A stretch of DNA of 64,000 nucleotides from WHSW01 sp963821025 (GCA_963821025.1 CAWGCG010000003.1:744001-808000), one strand, 5' to 3'. Shown: positions 33,704-42,260, counted from the first letter of the stretch. The notes: generated from the letters alone by a model not told the origin. Numbers and translations are program-made.

Positions 33704-34587
33704 GTGCCTCGGTGCTGCAAGAGCTCCCCCTGGGCGGCGAGCTCGCCGATGTCGGCGCCGCGCATTGCGTCGCCGAGACCGGTCGAGGCGGTCGCGACCC
33801 GCTCGGGATCGGCGAAGTGGGTGGTCGCCTCGACGATCGCCCGGGCCATCCGCGCCGGGTCGGAGGACTTGAAGATCCCGGAGCCGACGAAATTGCCCTC
33901 GGCGCCGAGCTGCATCGTCAGCGCCGCGTCGGCGGGGGTGGCGATGCCGCCGGCGCAAAACAGCGGAACCGGCAGCCAGCCGCTGTCGGCGACCTCCTCG
34001 ACCACGGCGATCGGGGCCTGCAGCGCCTTCGCCTCGCCGGCCAGCTCCTCGGGGCGCAGCGTGGTCAGCCGGCGGATCCCGCCGGTGATCTCGCGCAGAT
34101 GGCGGACGGCCTCGACGATGTTGCCGGTGCCGGCCTCGCCCTTGGAGCGGATCATCGCCGCGCCCTCGCCGATCCGCCGCAGCGCCTCGCCGAGGTTGGT
34201 GGCGCCACAGACGAACGGGACCTCGAACTCGCCCTTGGCGATGTGGTTTGCCTCGTCGGCCGGGGTCAGCACCTCGGACTCGTCGACGTAGTCGACCTCG
34301 AGCGCCTGCAAGACCTGCGCCTCGGCGAAGTGGCCGATCCGCGCCTTCGCCATCACCGGGATCGTCACCGCCCCCTTGATCTCGCGAATCATCGACGGGT
34401 CGCTCATCCGCGCCACCCCGCCATCGCGGCGGATGTCGGCCGGGACACGCTCGAGCGCCATCACCGCGACCGCACCGGCCTCCTCGGCGATCCTGGCCTC
34501 AGTGGCGGTGACCACGTCCATGATCACCCCGCCCTTGAGCATCTCGGCGAGGCCGCGCTTCACCCTGAATGTCGCCCTCTCGGCCAT
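33700..34587 (-). CDS. pdxS: Pyridoxal 5'-phosphate synthase lyase subunit PdxS
   Basis: A 295-residue (beta-alpha)8 enzyme that makes PLP from ribose 5-phosphate, glyceraldehyde 3-phosphate and ammonia. VKRGLAEMLKGGVIMDV opens the protein, MVVT-type Asp-Val-Val and IPVMAKARIGHFAEA contain the catalytic lysine region, and GEAGTGNIVEAVRH is the phosphate loop. Length and motifs are standard. ATG 34587. PLP made here serves enzymes such as the threonine-synthase-like protein at 9.9 kb. Confidence 0.96.
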   Translation of the reverse strand: MAERATFRVKRGLAEMLKGGVIMDVVTATEARIAEEAGAVAVMALERVPADIRRDGGVARMSDPSMIREIKGAVTIPVMAKARIGHFAEAQVLQALEVDYVDESEVLTPADEANHIAKGEFEVPFVCGATNLGEALRRIGEGAAMIRSKGEAGTGNIVEAVRHLREITGGIRRLTTLRPEELAGEAKALQAPIAVVEEVADSGWLPVPLFCAGGIATPADAALTMQLGAEGNFVGSGIFKSSDPARMARAIVEATTHFADPERVATASTGLGDAMRGADIGELAAQGELLQHRGT

Positions 34588-34721
34588 CACGGCAAGCATA
34601 GGGAAGACCCGTCCCGCCACCGGCTGCGCATGGTCCAAATCCAGGCCGCCGCTTTGTCCGGCCTGAGCGGGCCCAACTCTGCAGGAGTCAGGCCCATAAC
34701 TCGTCGCTTCTGGCGGGGTAT

Positions 34722-35927
34722 CTAGTAGCCCGGCGGGTGCACGGCGACGAACCCGACGGGGTCGCGGGGACCCTGCCAGCGAGGGCCGGCGCCGCCCGAG
34801 GTGTCAAAGCGGAGCCCGGCGATCACGACGTAGGCGTGCCCGGGGCTCGCGTAGACCGTGATCCAGTTGCCCGGCCCGGGCTCACCCCAGGTCATGAAGG
34901 CCGTGGAGTCGAGCGGGGACGAAAGCAAGCCGCCCCCGTGGAGCGCGTAGCTAACGGACCCGGAGCAGTCGTAACCGCTCGATTCGAACGAGCCGTGACC
35001 GCCCCCGTAGACGTATGGCATGTCCGAGATCGCGTTGGCCGCGGCGATCGCGTTCTTGACCCCCTGCGGGGCGTCAGCCGGCGCCGTCGCCGTACCGTCG
35101 GAGTTGAGCGTCGCCTGCGAACCGCTCGGCGGCGGCGCCTCCGCGGCGGGCGGCGTCCCGGAAGGCGCGTCCTCGCCGGGCGACGGAGCCGGGGCGGACA
35201 GGGCCTCCACGAGGTCTTGCTCCTCGCCGACGAGCTCGGCGAGCTGCCGCCGCCGCTTGTCCTTCGCGGCCCGCAGCCCGGCCTCGCGCTTCTCGAGCGC
35301 CGCCCGCGAAGTCGCGAGCGCCGCCTGGCGCTCGGCGATCGCCTCGCGGGCTGCCTTCAAGCGCGTGACCGCGGCCTCGATCTGATCGACGGCGGCGCGG
35401 GCGGAGGCTCGGAGCTCACGGACGCGGCCGACCACCCCGTTCTGGTAGTCCCGGATCCGCGCGAGGTACGTCGCCCTCGTCGCGAGGTCGTCGAAGCCGT
35501 CCGAGTTCAGGAGGACCGTGAACTCGTCGGGCTCGCCGTGGCGGTAGATCGAGACCAGGAGCCTTTCGAGCTCCGCGAGCGCACCCTTGAGCCTGTGGCG
35601 CGTCTGGACGAGGGTTTCGCGCGCCTCGGCCAGGTCGCTCCTGGCCGAGGCCAGCTCGGCCTCCTGTTCGGCCAGCTCGCTCGCGACCCGTTCCTCGCGC
35701 ACCCGCAGGGCTGAGACCTCACCGAGCAGCGAGTCGATCGCGGCGTTCTGCTCGTCGAGCTGTGTCCGGATCTCATCCTCGTGGGCGCGGACCTCGCCGA
35801 GTTGCCCGCTCTGGGCGTTGCTGGCGGGCCCCGCGATGAGCCCGATCGCCAGTGAGCCGGCCAGCACGGCGGCAGCGACGGCGGAACGCCGGCTGAATCG
35901 GCGGAGGTTGGCTCGCGCGCTCGGCAT
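34722..35927 (-). CDS. Secreted coiled-coil NlpC/P60 peptidoglycan hydrolase
   Basis: A 401-residue exported enzyme. After a signal peptide (AVAAAVLAGSLAIGLIAGPA, cleavage near NAQS) come about 210 residues of coiled coil (LGEVRAHEDEIRTQLDEQ onward). A Pro/Ser-rich linker follows, then a C-terminal NlpC/P60 domain with catalytic Cys in GYDCSGSVSYALH and His in PGHAYVVI. This is the RipA/CwlO-like plan, where the coiled coil restrains a D,L-endopeptidase that cuts stem peptides. A structured stretch of about 100 bases lies 75-175 bases upstream of its ATG (35927). Confidence 0.9.
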   Translation of the reverse strand: MPSARANLRRFSRRSAVAAAVLAGSLAIGLIAGPASNAQSGQLGEVRAHEDEIRTQLDEQNAAIDSLLGEVSALRVREERVASELAEQEAELASARSDLAEARETLVQTRHRLKGALAELERLLVSIYRHGEPDEFTVLLNSDGFDDLATRATYLARIRDYQNGVVGRVRELRASARAAVDQIEAAVTRLKAAREAIAERQAALATSRAALEKREAGLRAAKDKRRRQLAELVGEEQDLVEALSAPAPSPGEDAPSGTPPAAEAPPPSGSQATLNSDGTATAPADAPQGVKNAIAAANAISDMPYVYGGGHGSFESSGYDCSGSVSYALHGGGLLSSPLDSTAFMTWGEPGPGNWITVYASPGHAYVVIAGLRFDTSGGAGPRWQGPRDPVGFVAVHPPGY

Positions 35928-36004
35928 GGTCTCGCCGAGCGGCAGGGCCGTCGGCCCGCGCGACCCTAAAGGGCTCGTGATCGGGCGTCCGAATTGGCCG
36001 TCGT

Positions 36005-36104
36005 CTGCAGGATCCGTTGCATGGGAGGAATCTCCCAGGCGGCCACATAGTGCGGGAGGACCCGCTGCGAGGACTGTCGGGCCGCACCAGCGGGGGTCCC
36101 TGCA
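36005..36104. ncRNA. Candidate structured RNA between the NlpC/P60 and RpiR genes
   Basis: Nested pairing is visible. An outer helix joins ctgcaggatcc (36005-36015) and ggtccctgca (36095-36104, one mismatch). Hairpin gggag-gaat-ctccc is at 36023-36036. Helix gcggcc/ggccgc (36039-36044 with 36080-36085) encloses hairpin gcggg-agga-cccgc (36052-36065). On the minus strand it would be the 5' leader of the NlpC/P60 gene; on the plus strand the loops carry GGA. It does not match a riboswitch class I can name. The fold is by eye, in GC-rich sequence. Confidence 0.4.
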
Positions 36105-36146
36105 ACAACAGGACCCGCCCGCCAGAGCGAGACGCGCTGCGCGCTC

Positions 36147-37112
36147 CTACTTCAGCTTGAAGGCGCGGATCCGGTCCTTGTAGGCACCCTTGTCGCGGGC
36201 GTAGACGCCGTGGGCGAGCGCCTGCACGATCGCCAGCAGCGAGGTGTTCGAGCGCGTGAATGAGGGTCCGTTGGAGGAGTAGTAGAGGGTCAGGTCGGAG
36301 TGCTCGCCGATGTCGGAGAGGGTGGCGTCGGTGATCGCCATCGTCGCGGCGCCCCGATGCTTGGCGAGCTTCATCGCGCGAACCACGATCGGGTGCGCGC
36401 GACCGGCCGAGAAGGCGATCACCAGCGAGTCCTCGTCGACGCGCGAGAGCCGCGTGATCGAGTCCTGGCGCGGGCTGGCGACGACCTCTCCTCTGATGTC
36501 CAGCAAAGCCAGCAGGTGGCGCAGGTAGCTGGCGAAGAAGGCGAGCTGGTCGAGGCCGACGATCATCACCCGCTGCGCCGAGCCGAGCGCGGTGACGCAG
36601 GCCTCGACCTGTTCGCGGGTGAGGTTGCGGACCGTCTCCTCGACGTTGGCGTGGTCGGCGGCCAGCGAGGCCTCGAACTCGGAGTGGTCGAAGTCGAACA
36701 GCGGCGCGGCGGAGTCCTCGCCGGGCTGGCGGCTGCGGTATTCCTCGATCGCCGCCTGTTGGAGCTCCGGATAGCCCTCGAACCCGAGTGCCTGGGAGAA
36801 GCGGACGACGGTCGACGAGGAGGTGTCGGCGCGCCGGGCGAGCTCCTCGGCGGTCTGAAAGGCGGCCTCGTCGAGGTGGTCGACGATATAGCGAGCGACA
36901 TCCTTTTGTGAGCGCGAGAACTCGTCGAAGCGCTCGGTGATGTAGACGGAGAGGGCCTTGCCGCCCGGACGTGCCGGGGCTCGACGTCCGTTGCCGCTCG
37001 ATGCGCTTCGGGTTCGGGGGGCGGGGCGGGTCTTGGTCGCGGTCTTGCTCACGGCCGGTTGATTCGCGTCCGCTGAGGCTTTTCCTTTTCGCCTGCAGGT
37101 GCTGCAACACAC
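36147..37112 (-). CDS. RpiR/MurR-family transcriptional regulator
   Basis: A 321-residue regulator. A basic N-terminal tail of about 55 residues precedes an RpiR-type helix-turn-helix (RSQKDVARYIVDHLDE, TSSSTVVRFSQALGFEGYPE). The C-terminal SIS sugar-phosphate-binding domain follows (VMIVGLDQLAFFASYLRHLL, VIAFSAGRAHPIVVRAMKLA). RpiR proteins sense phosphosugars, often cell-wall amino sugars, which would fit the NlpC/P60 neighbour, but no operator is identified. The GTG at 37112 follows GGAGG at close spacing; GTG 37052 is an alternative. Confidence 0.87.
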   Translation of the reverse strand: MCCSTCRRKGKASADANQPAVSKTATKTRPAPRTRSASSGNGRRAPARPGGKALSVYITERFDEFSRSQKDVARYIVDHLDEAAFQTAEELARRADTSSSTVVRFSQALGFEGYPELQQAAIEEYRSRQPGEDSAAPLFDFDHSEFEASLAADHANVEETVRNLTREQVEACVTALGSAQRVMIVGLDQLAFFASYLRHLLALLDIRGEVVASPRQDSITRLSRVDEDSLVIAFSAGRAHPIVVRAMKLAKHRGAATMAITDATLSDIGEHSDLTLYYSSNGPSFTRSNTSLLAIVQALAHGVYARDKGAYKDRIRAFKLK

Positions 37113-37141
37113 GCGCCTCCGGTTGTGGTTGGATCGAGGTC

Positions 37142-37531
37142 GTGGAGCTCGAGCACCTATTGCGGCTGACCAACCGCAACATGATCGCCTTCGACCTCGC
37201 CCTCGGCACCGCGGCCCTGGCGGCGCCCGACGCGACCCTGCGGGTGCTCGGTCACGACGAACCCTCGCCGGACGCCCGTCATCTGTTCCGGCGCTGCGGG
37301 CCCATCTGGCTCACCTTCGCCGCCGCCCACACGACCGCCGCCCGCCGCGACCGCGCCGAGGACTGGTGGGCGCTCGCCTGGCTACGCGGCACCGAGCTCG
37401 CCACCGACATCGTCTGGTCGCGCTCGAGCTCGTTCTCGCGACCCGGAGCCCGCGCGGGCCTCTGGCTCGCCGGGGCCGCGAACCTGGCGATGGCGGCCGG
37501 TTTCGCCCGCCTCGCGCGCTCACGGCGCTGA
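37142..37531 (+). CDS. Hypothetical small membrane protein
   Basis: A 129-residue protein starting MELEHLLRLTNRNMIAFD at GTG 37142, preceded by a weak GAGG. Hydrophobic helices are at about 14-30 (FDLALGTAALAAPDA), 50-70 (CGPIWLTFAAAHTTAA) and 105-125 (GLWLAGAANLAMAAGFARLA). The pattern is like small four-helix membrane proteins of unknown function next to regulators. Divergent from the RpiR gene by 29 bases, so promoters overlap. No function can be assigned. Confidence 0.6.
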   Translation: MELEHLLRLTNRNMIAFDLALGTAALAAPDATLRVLGHDEPSPDARHLFRRCGPIWLTFAAAHTTAARRDRAEDWWALAWLRGTELATDIVWSRSSSFSRPGARAGLWLAGAANLAMAAGFARLARSRR

Positions 37532-37541
37532 GCCGACCGGC

Positions 37542-38498
37542 CTACTGGTAGAGCAAGAAGTCTGGCTCGGGCACGAGGCCGAGTACCGCTGGCGGCGCCA
37601 TCAGCGGATCGTCGAGCCTGTAGAAGACCGAGAACCCGCTGAACAACCTCGGCGAGGAGAGCTCGGCGTAACCGTCCCGCTTGGCCGCCGGGGAGCCGAT
37701 GCCGTCGAAGTTGAGCGCCGTCTGCACCCCGGCACGGCGCTTCACCCTGCCGCGTCCCCTGATGCTGGCGTTGCGGAACTGGTGCACCACGAGCAGCTTC
37801 GGCGGCAGGCCCGCGGTCTCCACGGTCGCCGCGAGCTTGGCTGAGACCGCGTTCAGCGCTTTCGCGCCGACCCTGCCCTGGGTCCTACCCGGGATCCCCC
37901 GGCGCCCGACGTTCCATTCCGGATCGAGGGCGATGTCGACGTCGGGCTGAACCACCCACTCGCGCAGCGCCCGGAGCTCGTCGAGAAAGGTCGCGCGGCC
38001 CGGCTGGATATCGAGCATCAGCCGCGCGCCGATCGCCCGGGCCTGATCGAGGTAGATCTGGATCACCTGGTCGTCCTGGCGGGTCCGATAGAGCCCGTCC
38101 GGACCCCCGCCGGCGGTCGCGAACACCGAGACCAGGTCGAACTCGCCGCTCACCGGGCGATCGCCGAGTGCCCCGTAGGGTGCCGACTGGGTGGCGAGCT
38201 TGGCCGCCGCGCCTCGCGGGGATTTCAGCCCGAGAATCGTCCGTCCCATTTGCGGAGCGCCGTAGAGCGCCACGACCCGCTGCTCGGGAAGCGCCGTCCA
38301 AGGCGCCGCCACGGGTGCTCGCGCCGCGGCGGCGGGGGGCCGGTCGCGGTCGAGAAAGCGCTCGGTCGCGCGTTCGATCCGGGCCGCGGTAGGCGGGTGC
38401 GCCGCGATCGCGCTCGGCGCGGCGACAAGCGTCGCACCCAGAATCGCAAGTGCGAGACGCAATCGTGTTCCCCCGAAGCGCACCACCCGAGCAAACAC
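37542..38498 (-). CDS. Secreted hypothetical protein (lipoprotein/glycosidase-like)
   Basis: A 318-residue exported protein. The signal peptide is LRLALAILGATLVAAPSAIA. The mature part has ALYGAPQMGRTILGLKSPR, VIQIYLDQARAIGARLMLDI and VQPDVDIALDPEWNVG. The alternation of beta strands with acidic ends resembles a TIM barrel of a glycoside-hydrolase-like protein, but I cannot name the family. The C-terminus (DDPLMAPPAVLGLVPEPDF) is repeated in a broken copy at 40488-40690. I use GTG 38498; upstream in-frame starts would overlap the divergent gene. Confidence 0.65.
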   Translation of the reverse strand: MFARVVRFGGTRLRLALAILGATLVAAPSAIAAHPPTAARIERATERFLDRDRPPAAAARAPVAAPWTALPEQRVVALYGAPQMGRTILGLKSPRGAAAKLATQSAPYGALGDRPVSGEFDLVSVFATAGGGPDGLYRTRQDDQVIQIYLDQARAIGARLMLDIQPGRATFLDELRALREWVVQPDVDIALDPEWNVGRRGIPGRTQGRVGAKALNAVSAKLAATVETAGLPPKLLVVHQFRNASIRGRGRVKRRAGVQTALNFDGIGSPAAKRDGYAELSSPRLFSGFSVFYRLDDPLMAPPAVLGLVPEPDFLLYQ

Positions 38499-38553
38499 GC
38501 TATCCGGCGCCGGGCTGCGCTCGCGACCGAACCCGCCCGAATAGGTTGTCGGC

Positions 38554-39036
38554 GTGCGCGGGTTGACCACGATCGGCGTCTACGGCTTCGATCCCGATCG
38601 CTTTCTCGCCGCCCTCGAGGGCGCCGGGGTCGACACGGTGATCGACGTTCGCCAGCGCCGCGGGGTGCGCGGCAGCGAGTACGCCTGGGCCAACTCGCAG
38701 CGCCTGCAGGCGGCGCTCGCCGCCGCCGGGATCGCCTACGAGCACCGCAAGGACCTGGCGCCGACCACCGAGCTGCGTCGGCTGCAGTACGCCGAGGACG
38801 ACCGCCGCGGCGTCGGCAAGCGCTCCCGGGTCGAGCTGGCGCCCGCCTACGTCGACCGCTACCTGAGTGAGATCCTCGACCGGGTCGACCTCGACGCCTT
38901 CGCCGACGCCCTCCCCGACGATTCGCTGCCGGCGCTGCTGTGCGTGGAGCGCGACCCCGAGGCCTGCCACCGCTCGCTGATCGCCGGCCGGATCGCCGAG
39001 CGCCGCGGGCTCGAGCTCATCCACCTCCGACCTTGA
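38554..39036 (+). CDS. DUF488-family protein
   Basis: A 160-residue DUF488 protein. IGVYGFDPDRFLAAL starts the domain, VIDVRQRRGVRGSEYAWAN follows, and LLCVERDPEACHRSLIA carries the conserved Cys-His pair. The family is widespread and without an agreed function; the Cys-His site suggests catalysis. GTG start at 38554. A second, different DUF488 protein is at 47578-48021. It stands alone between a divergent secreted-protein gene and a gap of 257 bases in which I see nothing. Confidence 0.82.
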   Translation: MRGLTTIGVYGFDPDRFLAALEGAGVDTVIDVRQRRGVRGSEYAWANSQRLQAALAAAGIAYEHRKDLAPTTELRRLQYAEDDRRGVGKRSRVELAPAYVDRYLSEILDRVDLDAFADALPDDSLPALLCVERDPEACHRSLIAGRIAERRGLELIHLRP

Positions 39037-39293
39037 GCCGATCGGCCCTGCGCGCGCCGGCCCTGCTACGAAGCTCTTCCGGCGCCAGAAGGGCCGCGAA
39101 TGAGATCCGATCGCGCGGTGAGCCGGAAAGGCGGAGCTCGCGCCCCGCCGCCAAGCCAGGCGGGCGCGCACGGCCTCGGGTGACCACGCGGCTGCGGGCA
39201 CGCGGGCGCACCCTGGCGCGGTGCGGTCGGGGTCGGAACGCTGTTCTAGCGTCAGCCAGGCACGTCTCGAGCTTAAAGGAGATCCCTTCTCGC

Positions 39294-39875
39294 TTACGAC
39301 TCCCTGGCACGCCTGGCTCGTTCGAGGATCTGACCGATAAGCGGGCCCTTGGCCTCGGCGTAGTAGTTGACGTCAGGCCAATCCTCGAGCGCGAGCCTGC
39401 GTTTGAGCTGTGTGTAGGCGGCCCGGTCGTCGGCTGAGCGCCGCAGCCAGTCACGCAGCAGCAGATAGTCGCCTTGTTCGCGGCAGCCATGCGTCCATAC
39501 ATGAACATGGGCATCGCAGGTCCCTGGACGGAACATGCGATGACCCGGCTCGCGGACGCGAAGCTCGTAGCCGAGCAGCGTGATCGCCGGCAGGTATGCC
39601 GACTCGTCCTCGACGTCGTCGACGGTGACCAGCACATCGATGATCGGCTTCGCGAGCAGCCCGGGAACAGCGGTCGAGCCGATGTGCTCGATCGTCATGG
39701 CTGTGGTTCCGAGTGCACCCGCGAGCTGCTCGCGAATGCGGTCGAACCGCCGCGGCCAATCCGCGTCGTAGTCCACCAGCTCGACCGGGCCCGGCTGGCG
39801 CCCACCGATTACGACCTCCTGAAAGCGCCTCTCCGAGTCGGGGCCGAGCCGGTGACCTGGGTCCCGTCGCGACAC
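39294..39875 (-). CDS. GrpB/UPF0157-family nucleotidyltransferase-fold protein
   Basis: A 193-residue GrpB-family protein. VELVDYDADWPRRFDRIRE is the typical opening, EHIGSTAVPGLLAKPIIDVLV is the nucleotidyltransferase-like core, and HVHVWTHGCREQGDYLLLRDWL is the conserved C-terminal region. Some homologs are fused to dephospho-CoA kinase; the reaction of stand-alone members is unknown. GTG 39875 is chosen because the family homology begins after it. Upstream sequence is debris of another gene. Confidence 0.85.
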   Translation of the reverse strand: MSRRDPGHRLGPDSERRFQEVVIGGRQPGPVELVDYDADWPRRFDRIREQLAGALGTTAMTIEHIGSTAVPGLLAKPIIDVLVTVDDVEDESAYLPAITLLGYELRVREPGHRMFRPGTCDAHVHVWTHGCREQGDYLLLRDWLRRSADDRAAYTQLKRRLALEDWPDVNYYAEAKGPLIGQILERARRARES

Positions 39876-39944
39876 GATTCCGAGCGTAGTCGACTCGCAG
39901 GCAGCGCCCTTTCGCGCGTCGCCATGGCATCCCCCCGCTGCTAC

Positions 39945-40050
39945 GTGAGCGGGACCACGGCTGTGACGATCTCGCAGCCGTCGTCCCGTGATCAGCACGT
40001 TCTGCTCGAGGCGCACGCCGCCGAGGCCGTTCGGCCCGTCGACGCGGTCC
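39945..40050 (-). pseudogene. Remnant of an M24 (Xaa-Pro dipeptidase-like) C-terminus
   Basis: On the minus strand one frame reads WDRVDGPNGLGGVRLEQN and then VLIT. Shifting by one base near 39985 continues as DGCEIVTAVVPLT and a stop. This is the usual C-terminal end of creatinase/prolidase-type peptidases, where VRLEQNVLIT precedes the last strand. No catalytic domain precedes it: the frame closes upstream. It is a leftover fragment, with one extra base, upstream of the GrpB gene. Confidence 0.6.
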
Positions 40051-40361
40051 CAGCGTCACCGCGGGCGAGGCTTGGCTGCACTCGTTTCGTCTCCGTCGAT
40101 GCCGGCTCAGGAGAGATCGAACGTCGCGGCCTTGGCGGGCGGCAATGTCGCAGCGGCTGGTGAGCACCGAGGCCTGGTCCCCGATCGGCGGTAAATCCCT
40201 ACCTCAGACTCCGCAGACGGGCCCGCCGAACCTGCGCGCCTCGATCTCGCGCTGGGCTAGCTTCGCGATCCGGCCCGTCGGATCGCCGCAGGGCGATCGT
40301 GTACGGGTCGGCGGACAAGGGCAAGGATGGCCCTGCGAGGGAGTCATGGAGCGACGACCTT

Positions 40362-40426
40362 GTCTCAGCGGGGGCGTACCCCGGCGAAAGCCGGGGACGC
40401 GTCCGTTGTCCGGGGTGGGCTGAGAC
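40362..40426 (+). repeat. Nested inverted repeat with GAAA-capped hairpin
   Basis: gtctcagc (40362-40369) pairs with gctgagac (40419-40426). Inside, ccccggc (40379-40385) and gccgggg (40390-40396) form a 7-base-pair stem closed by the tetraloop gaaa. The rest of 39880-40487 holds the M24 remnant and no credible intact gene. The element could be a terminator without U-run, a REP-like element or a small structured RNA. Confidence 0.6.
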
Positions 40427-40487
40427 GAGCTCCCCGCATTGTGGCGGCGGGCTTCGCGCCCCTGGCGCGCTCCCGGCGCTGAGCGGG

Positions 40488-40690
40488 CCGCCTACCGGTA
40501 GAGCAGGAAGTCGGGCTCGGGCACGAGGCCGAGGACGGCCGAAGGGGCCATCAGCGGATCGTCGAGCCGGTAGAAGGCCGAGTACCCGCTGAACAGCCTC
40601 GGCGCGGAGAGGTCGGCGTAGCCGCCCGCTTGGCCGCCGGCGCACCGATCCCGTCGAAGTTGAGGACCGTCTGCGCCCCCGCCGTGTCCG
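40488..40690 (-). pseudogene. Truncated, frameshifted copy of the secreted protein at 37542-38498
   Basis: The stretch closely matches 37540-37736, including the last codons (EPDFLLYR/Q and stop), LDDPLMAPSAVLGLVPEPD, and the upstream QTVLNFDGIG. One base is missing near 40622 relative to the intact copy, so the frame shifts. Everything upstream of about residue 240 of the intact protein is absent; it abuts the end of the glycine-rich gene. It is a partial duplicate that can no longer make the protein. Confidence 0.85.
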
Positions 40691-40692
40691 CC

Positions 40693-41865
40693 CTACCCCG
40701 TCAGCTTCACCCGGGGTTTGTCGAGCGCCGTGTTGCCGACCGGGTCGGTGAACTTGACCTGAAGCTTTGCTTTGACCGAGGCTCCCTCGGCCAGCGCCCT
40801 GAGGATGCGGTCTTGATCCTTCTTCGGCTTGAGCTTAAGGGTCTGCGTCTGACCTGGTGAGAGCTGGATCGTCTGCGGCAAGAGCTTAAAGCCCTTGCGC
40901 CCGACGTTGATCTTGCCCTTGGCCTTGGTGGTCAGCGGCTCGTTCGCGGCGCTCACCTTGACCTTGACGACGATCTTTCCCTTTGACTGTCGTTGGTTCT
41001 TTTTCGCGCTCACCGAGCCCGAGGCGGAGGTGTCGTCGAGCTCGTAGCTGACCGTGGCCAGGCCGTCGCCGTTGCGCACCCCGGTCGCGAACACGGTCCC
41101 CACGGGGCCGAGGCCGGAGCCGCCGCCGCCGCCGGCTGCAAGGATGCGCCCGCCGCCGCCGCCGAACCAGCCACCACCACCACCGCCGCCGCCGCCGCCG
41201 GCTCCGCCGGCTCCGAACCCACCGGAGGTTGCCGGTGCGGTCGCGGTTCCGCCCTCGGTCTGGGTGCCGCCGCCGCCTGCCACGGCCCCGGCGCATAGAC
41301 CTCCTGGCGAGGCTGCTCCCGCTCCGCCCAGCGCTCCGCCGCCACCACCGCCGTTGACGGACTGGCCATTGCAGGCAATACTCCCCGCTCCGCCTCCGCC
41401 TCCCGCGACCAGGGTGCGGTCGGCGAGTGTCGTGCCGCCGACGCGGATGTCCGAGGCACCGCCGCCACCGAAGCCGCCGGAGCCGCCGCCGTTGAACCCA
41501 CCGACGCCGCTGCCAAACGGGCCCCCCTGCCCGCCGACATTGATCTGGATCGAAGCGCCCGGGGTGAGCGCGATCGTCGCCGTCGCGCGGCCGCCGAGGC
41601 CCGGCGCGAAGTCGGCGCCGGAGCCGCCGCCCTGCGCCCCGTAGAGATCGAAGGTCGCCTCGGTGACGCCCGGCGGAACGGTCCAGGCCTGCGCCGCGCC
41701 GGTGTAGTTGAAAGTCTCGGTCTGGGTGGCGGCCGTGGCGGGTGCTGCGAACGCGAGCGTCGCGAGCGCCACCGTGGCGAGCGCAATCGAGCGCGGTCGG
41801 GCGAGCTTGCGCCAGGCCGACGCCCGCATGCGCGACGACCGGATACGCGAATGCCCATCGTCCAC
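40693..41865 (-). CDS. Secreted glycine-rich protein with C-terminal beta domain
   Basis: A 390-residue exported protein. A signal peptide (SIALATVALATLAFAAPATA) precedes an adhesin-like beta segment: TFNYTGAAQAWTVPPGVTEA, FDLYGAQGGGSGADF. A glycine-rich core of about 140 residues with repeated GGGG runs follows, as in the Gly-rich domain of ALK-type and invasin-like bacterial proteins. After it a basic domain has SAKKNQRQSKGKIVVKVKV and ends KFTDPVGNTALDKPRV. The GTG at 41865 has GAGGAGG upstream. Likely a cell-surface or matrix protein; no enzymatic motif seen. Confidence 0.75.
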   Translation of the reverse strand: MDDGHSRIRSSRMRASAWRKLARPRSIALATVALATLAFAAPATAATQTETFNYTGAAQAWTVPPGVTEATFDLYGAQGGGSGADFAPGLGGRATATIALTPGASIQINVGGQGGPFGSGVGGFNGGGSGGFGGGGASDIRVGGTTLADRTLVAGGGGGAGSIACNGQSVNGGGGGGALGGAGAASPGGLCAGAVAGGGGTQTEGGTATAPATSGGFGAGGAGGGGGGGGGGWFGGGGGRILAAGGGGGSGLGPVGTVFATGVRNGDGLATVSYELDDTSASGSVSAKKNQRQSKGKIVVKVKVSAANEPLTTKAKGKINVGRKGFKLLPQTIQLSPGQTQTLKLKPKKDQDRILRALAEGASVKAKLQVKFTDPVGNTALDKPRVKLTG

Positions 41866-42074
41866 AGTGGCCTCCTCGTTTATTGCCTCCCTGCCGCGAC
41901 CCTACCCAGCCGATCCGAACCGCGCAACCCCTTCGTTCCGCCACCCTCGAGCTGCCCGGCGTGGGCTGCTCGCTTTCCAGGCAAGCGGCACCATCGGCAT
42001 GGCGGACGACTAGTGGTTTCTTCGCCTGCTCGGCCGCCGTCGTCGTGAGCGGATCGTCCATCAGGCCCACCAGG

Positions 42075-42260
42075 AGGTGGCGCCCGCTCGGTGAGCGCGT
42101 CGTGGCGCTGGGCACCGCACGAGGTGCTGGCGTGTCCAGTCACGTCGGGGTGGCCAGCGACTTTGCGGTCGTGTTCGTAGTCAGGAACTCCCAAATCGCG
42201 TTCGTCGATACCTACGACAACTGGAAGGGCGCCCTCGACGCCGCCGGGCTGTCGGAGTAG
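42075..42260 (+). pseudogene. C-terminal fragment of a SnoaL-like protein
   Basis: The frame ending at TAG 42258-42260 reads GERVVALGTARGAGVSSHVG, then ASDFAVVFVVRNSQIAFVDT and WKGALDAAGLSE. This is the last half of a SnoaL/NTF2-like protein and matches the end of the intact gene at 43495-43896 (WQQALEAAGLSE). No matching N-terminal half is found upstream. The 100 bases after both stops are also related, so this is part of a duplicated segment. Confidence 0.65.

Noticed and set aside
35928..36146. c-di-AMP (ydaO) riboswitch before the NlpC/P60 gene
   Set aside because: Position is right, but I could not find the conserved core of that class; listed only as an unnamed structured RNA candidate.
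41054..41644. Plus-strand proline-rich frame opposite the glycine-rich gene
   Set aside because: Poly-Pro is simply the reverse complement of the Gly-rich coding repeats.
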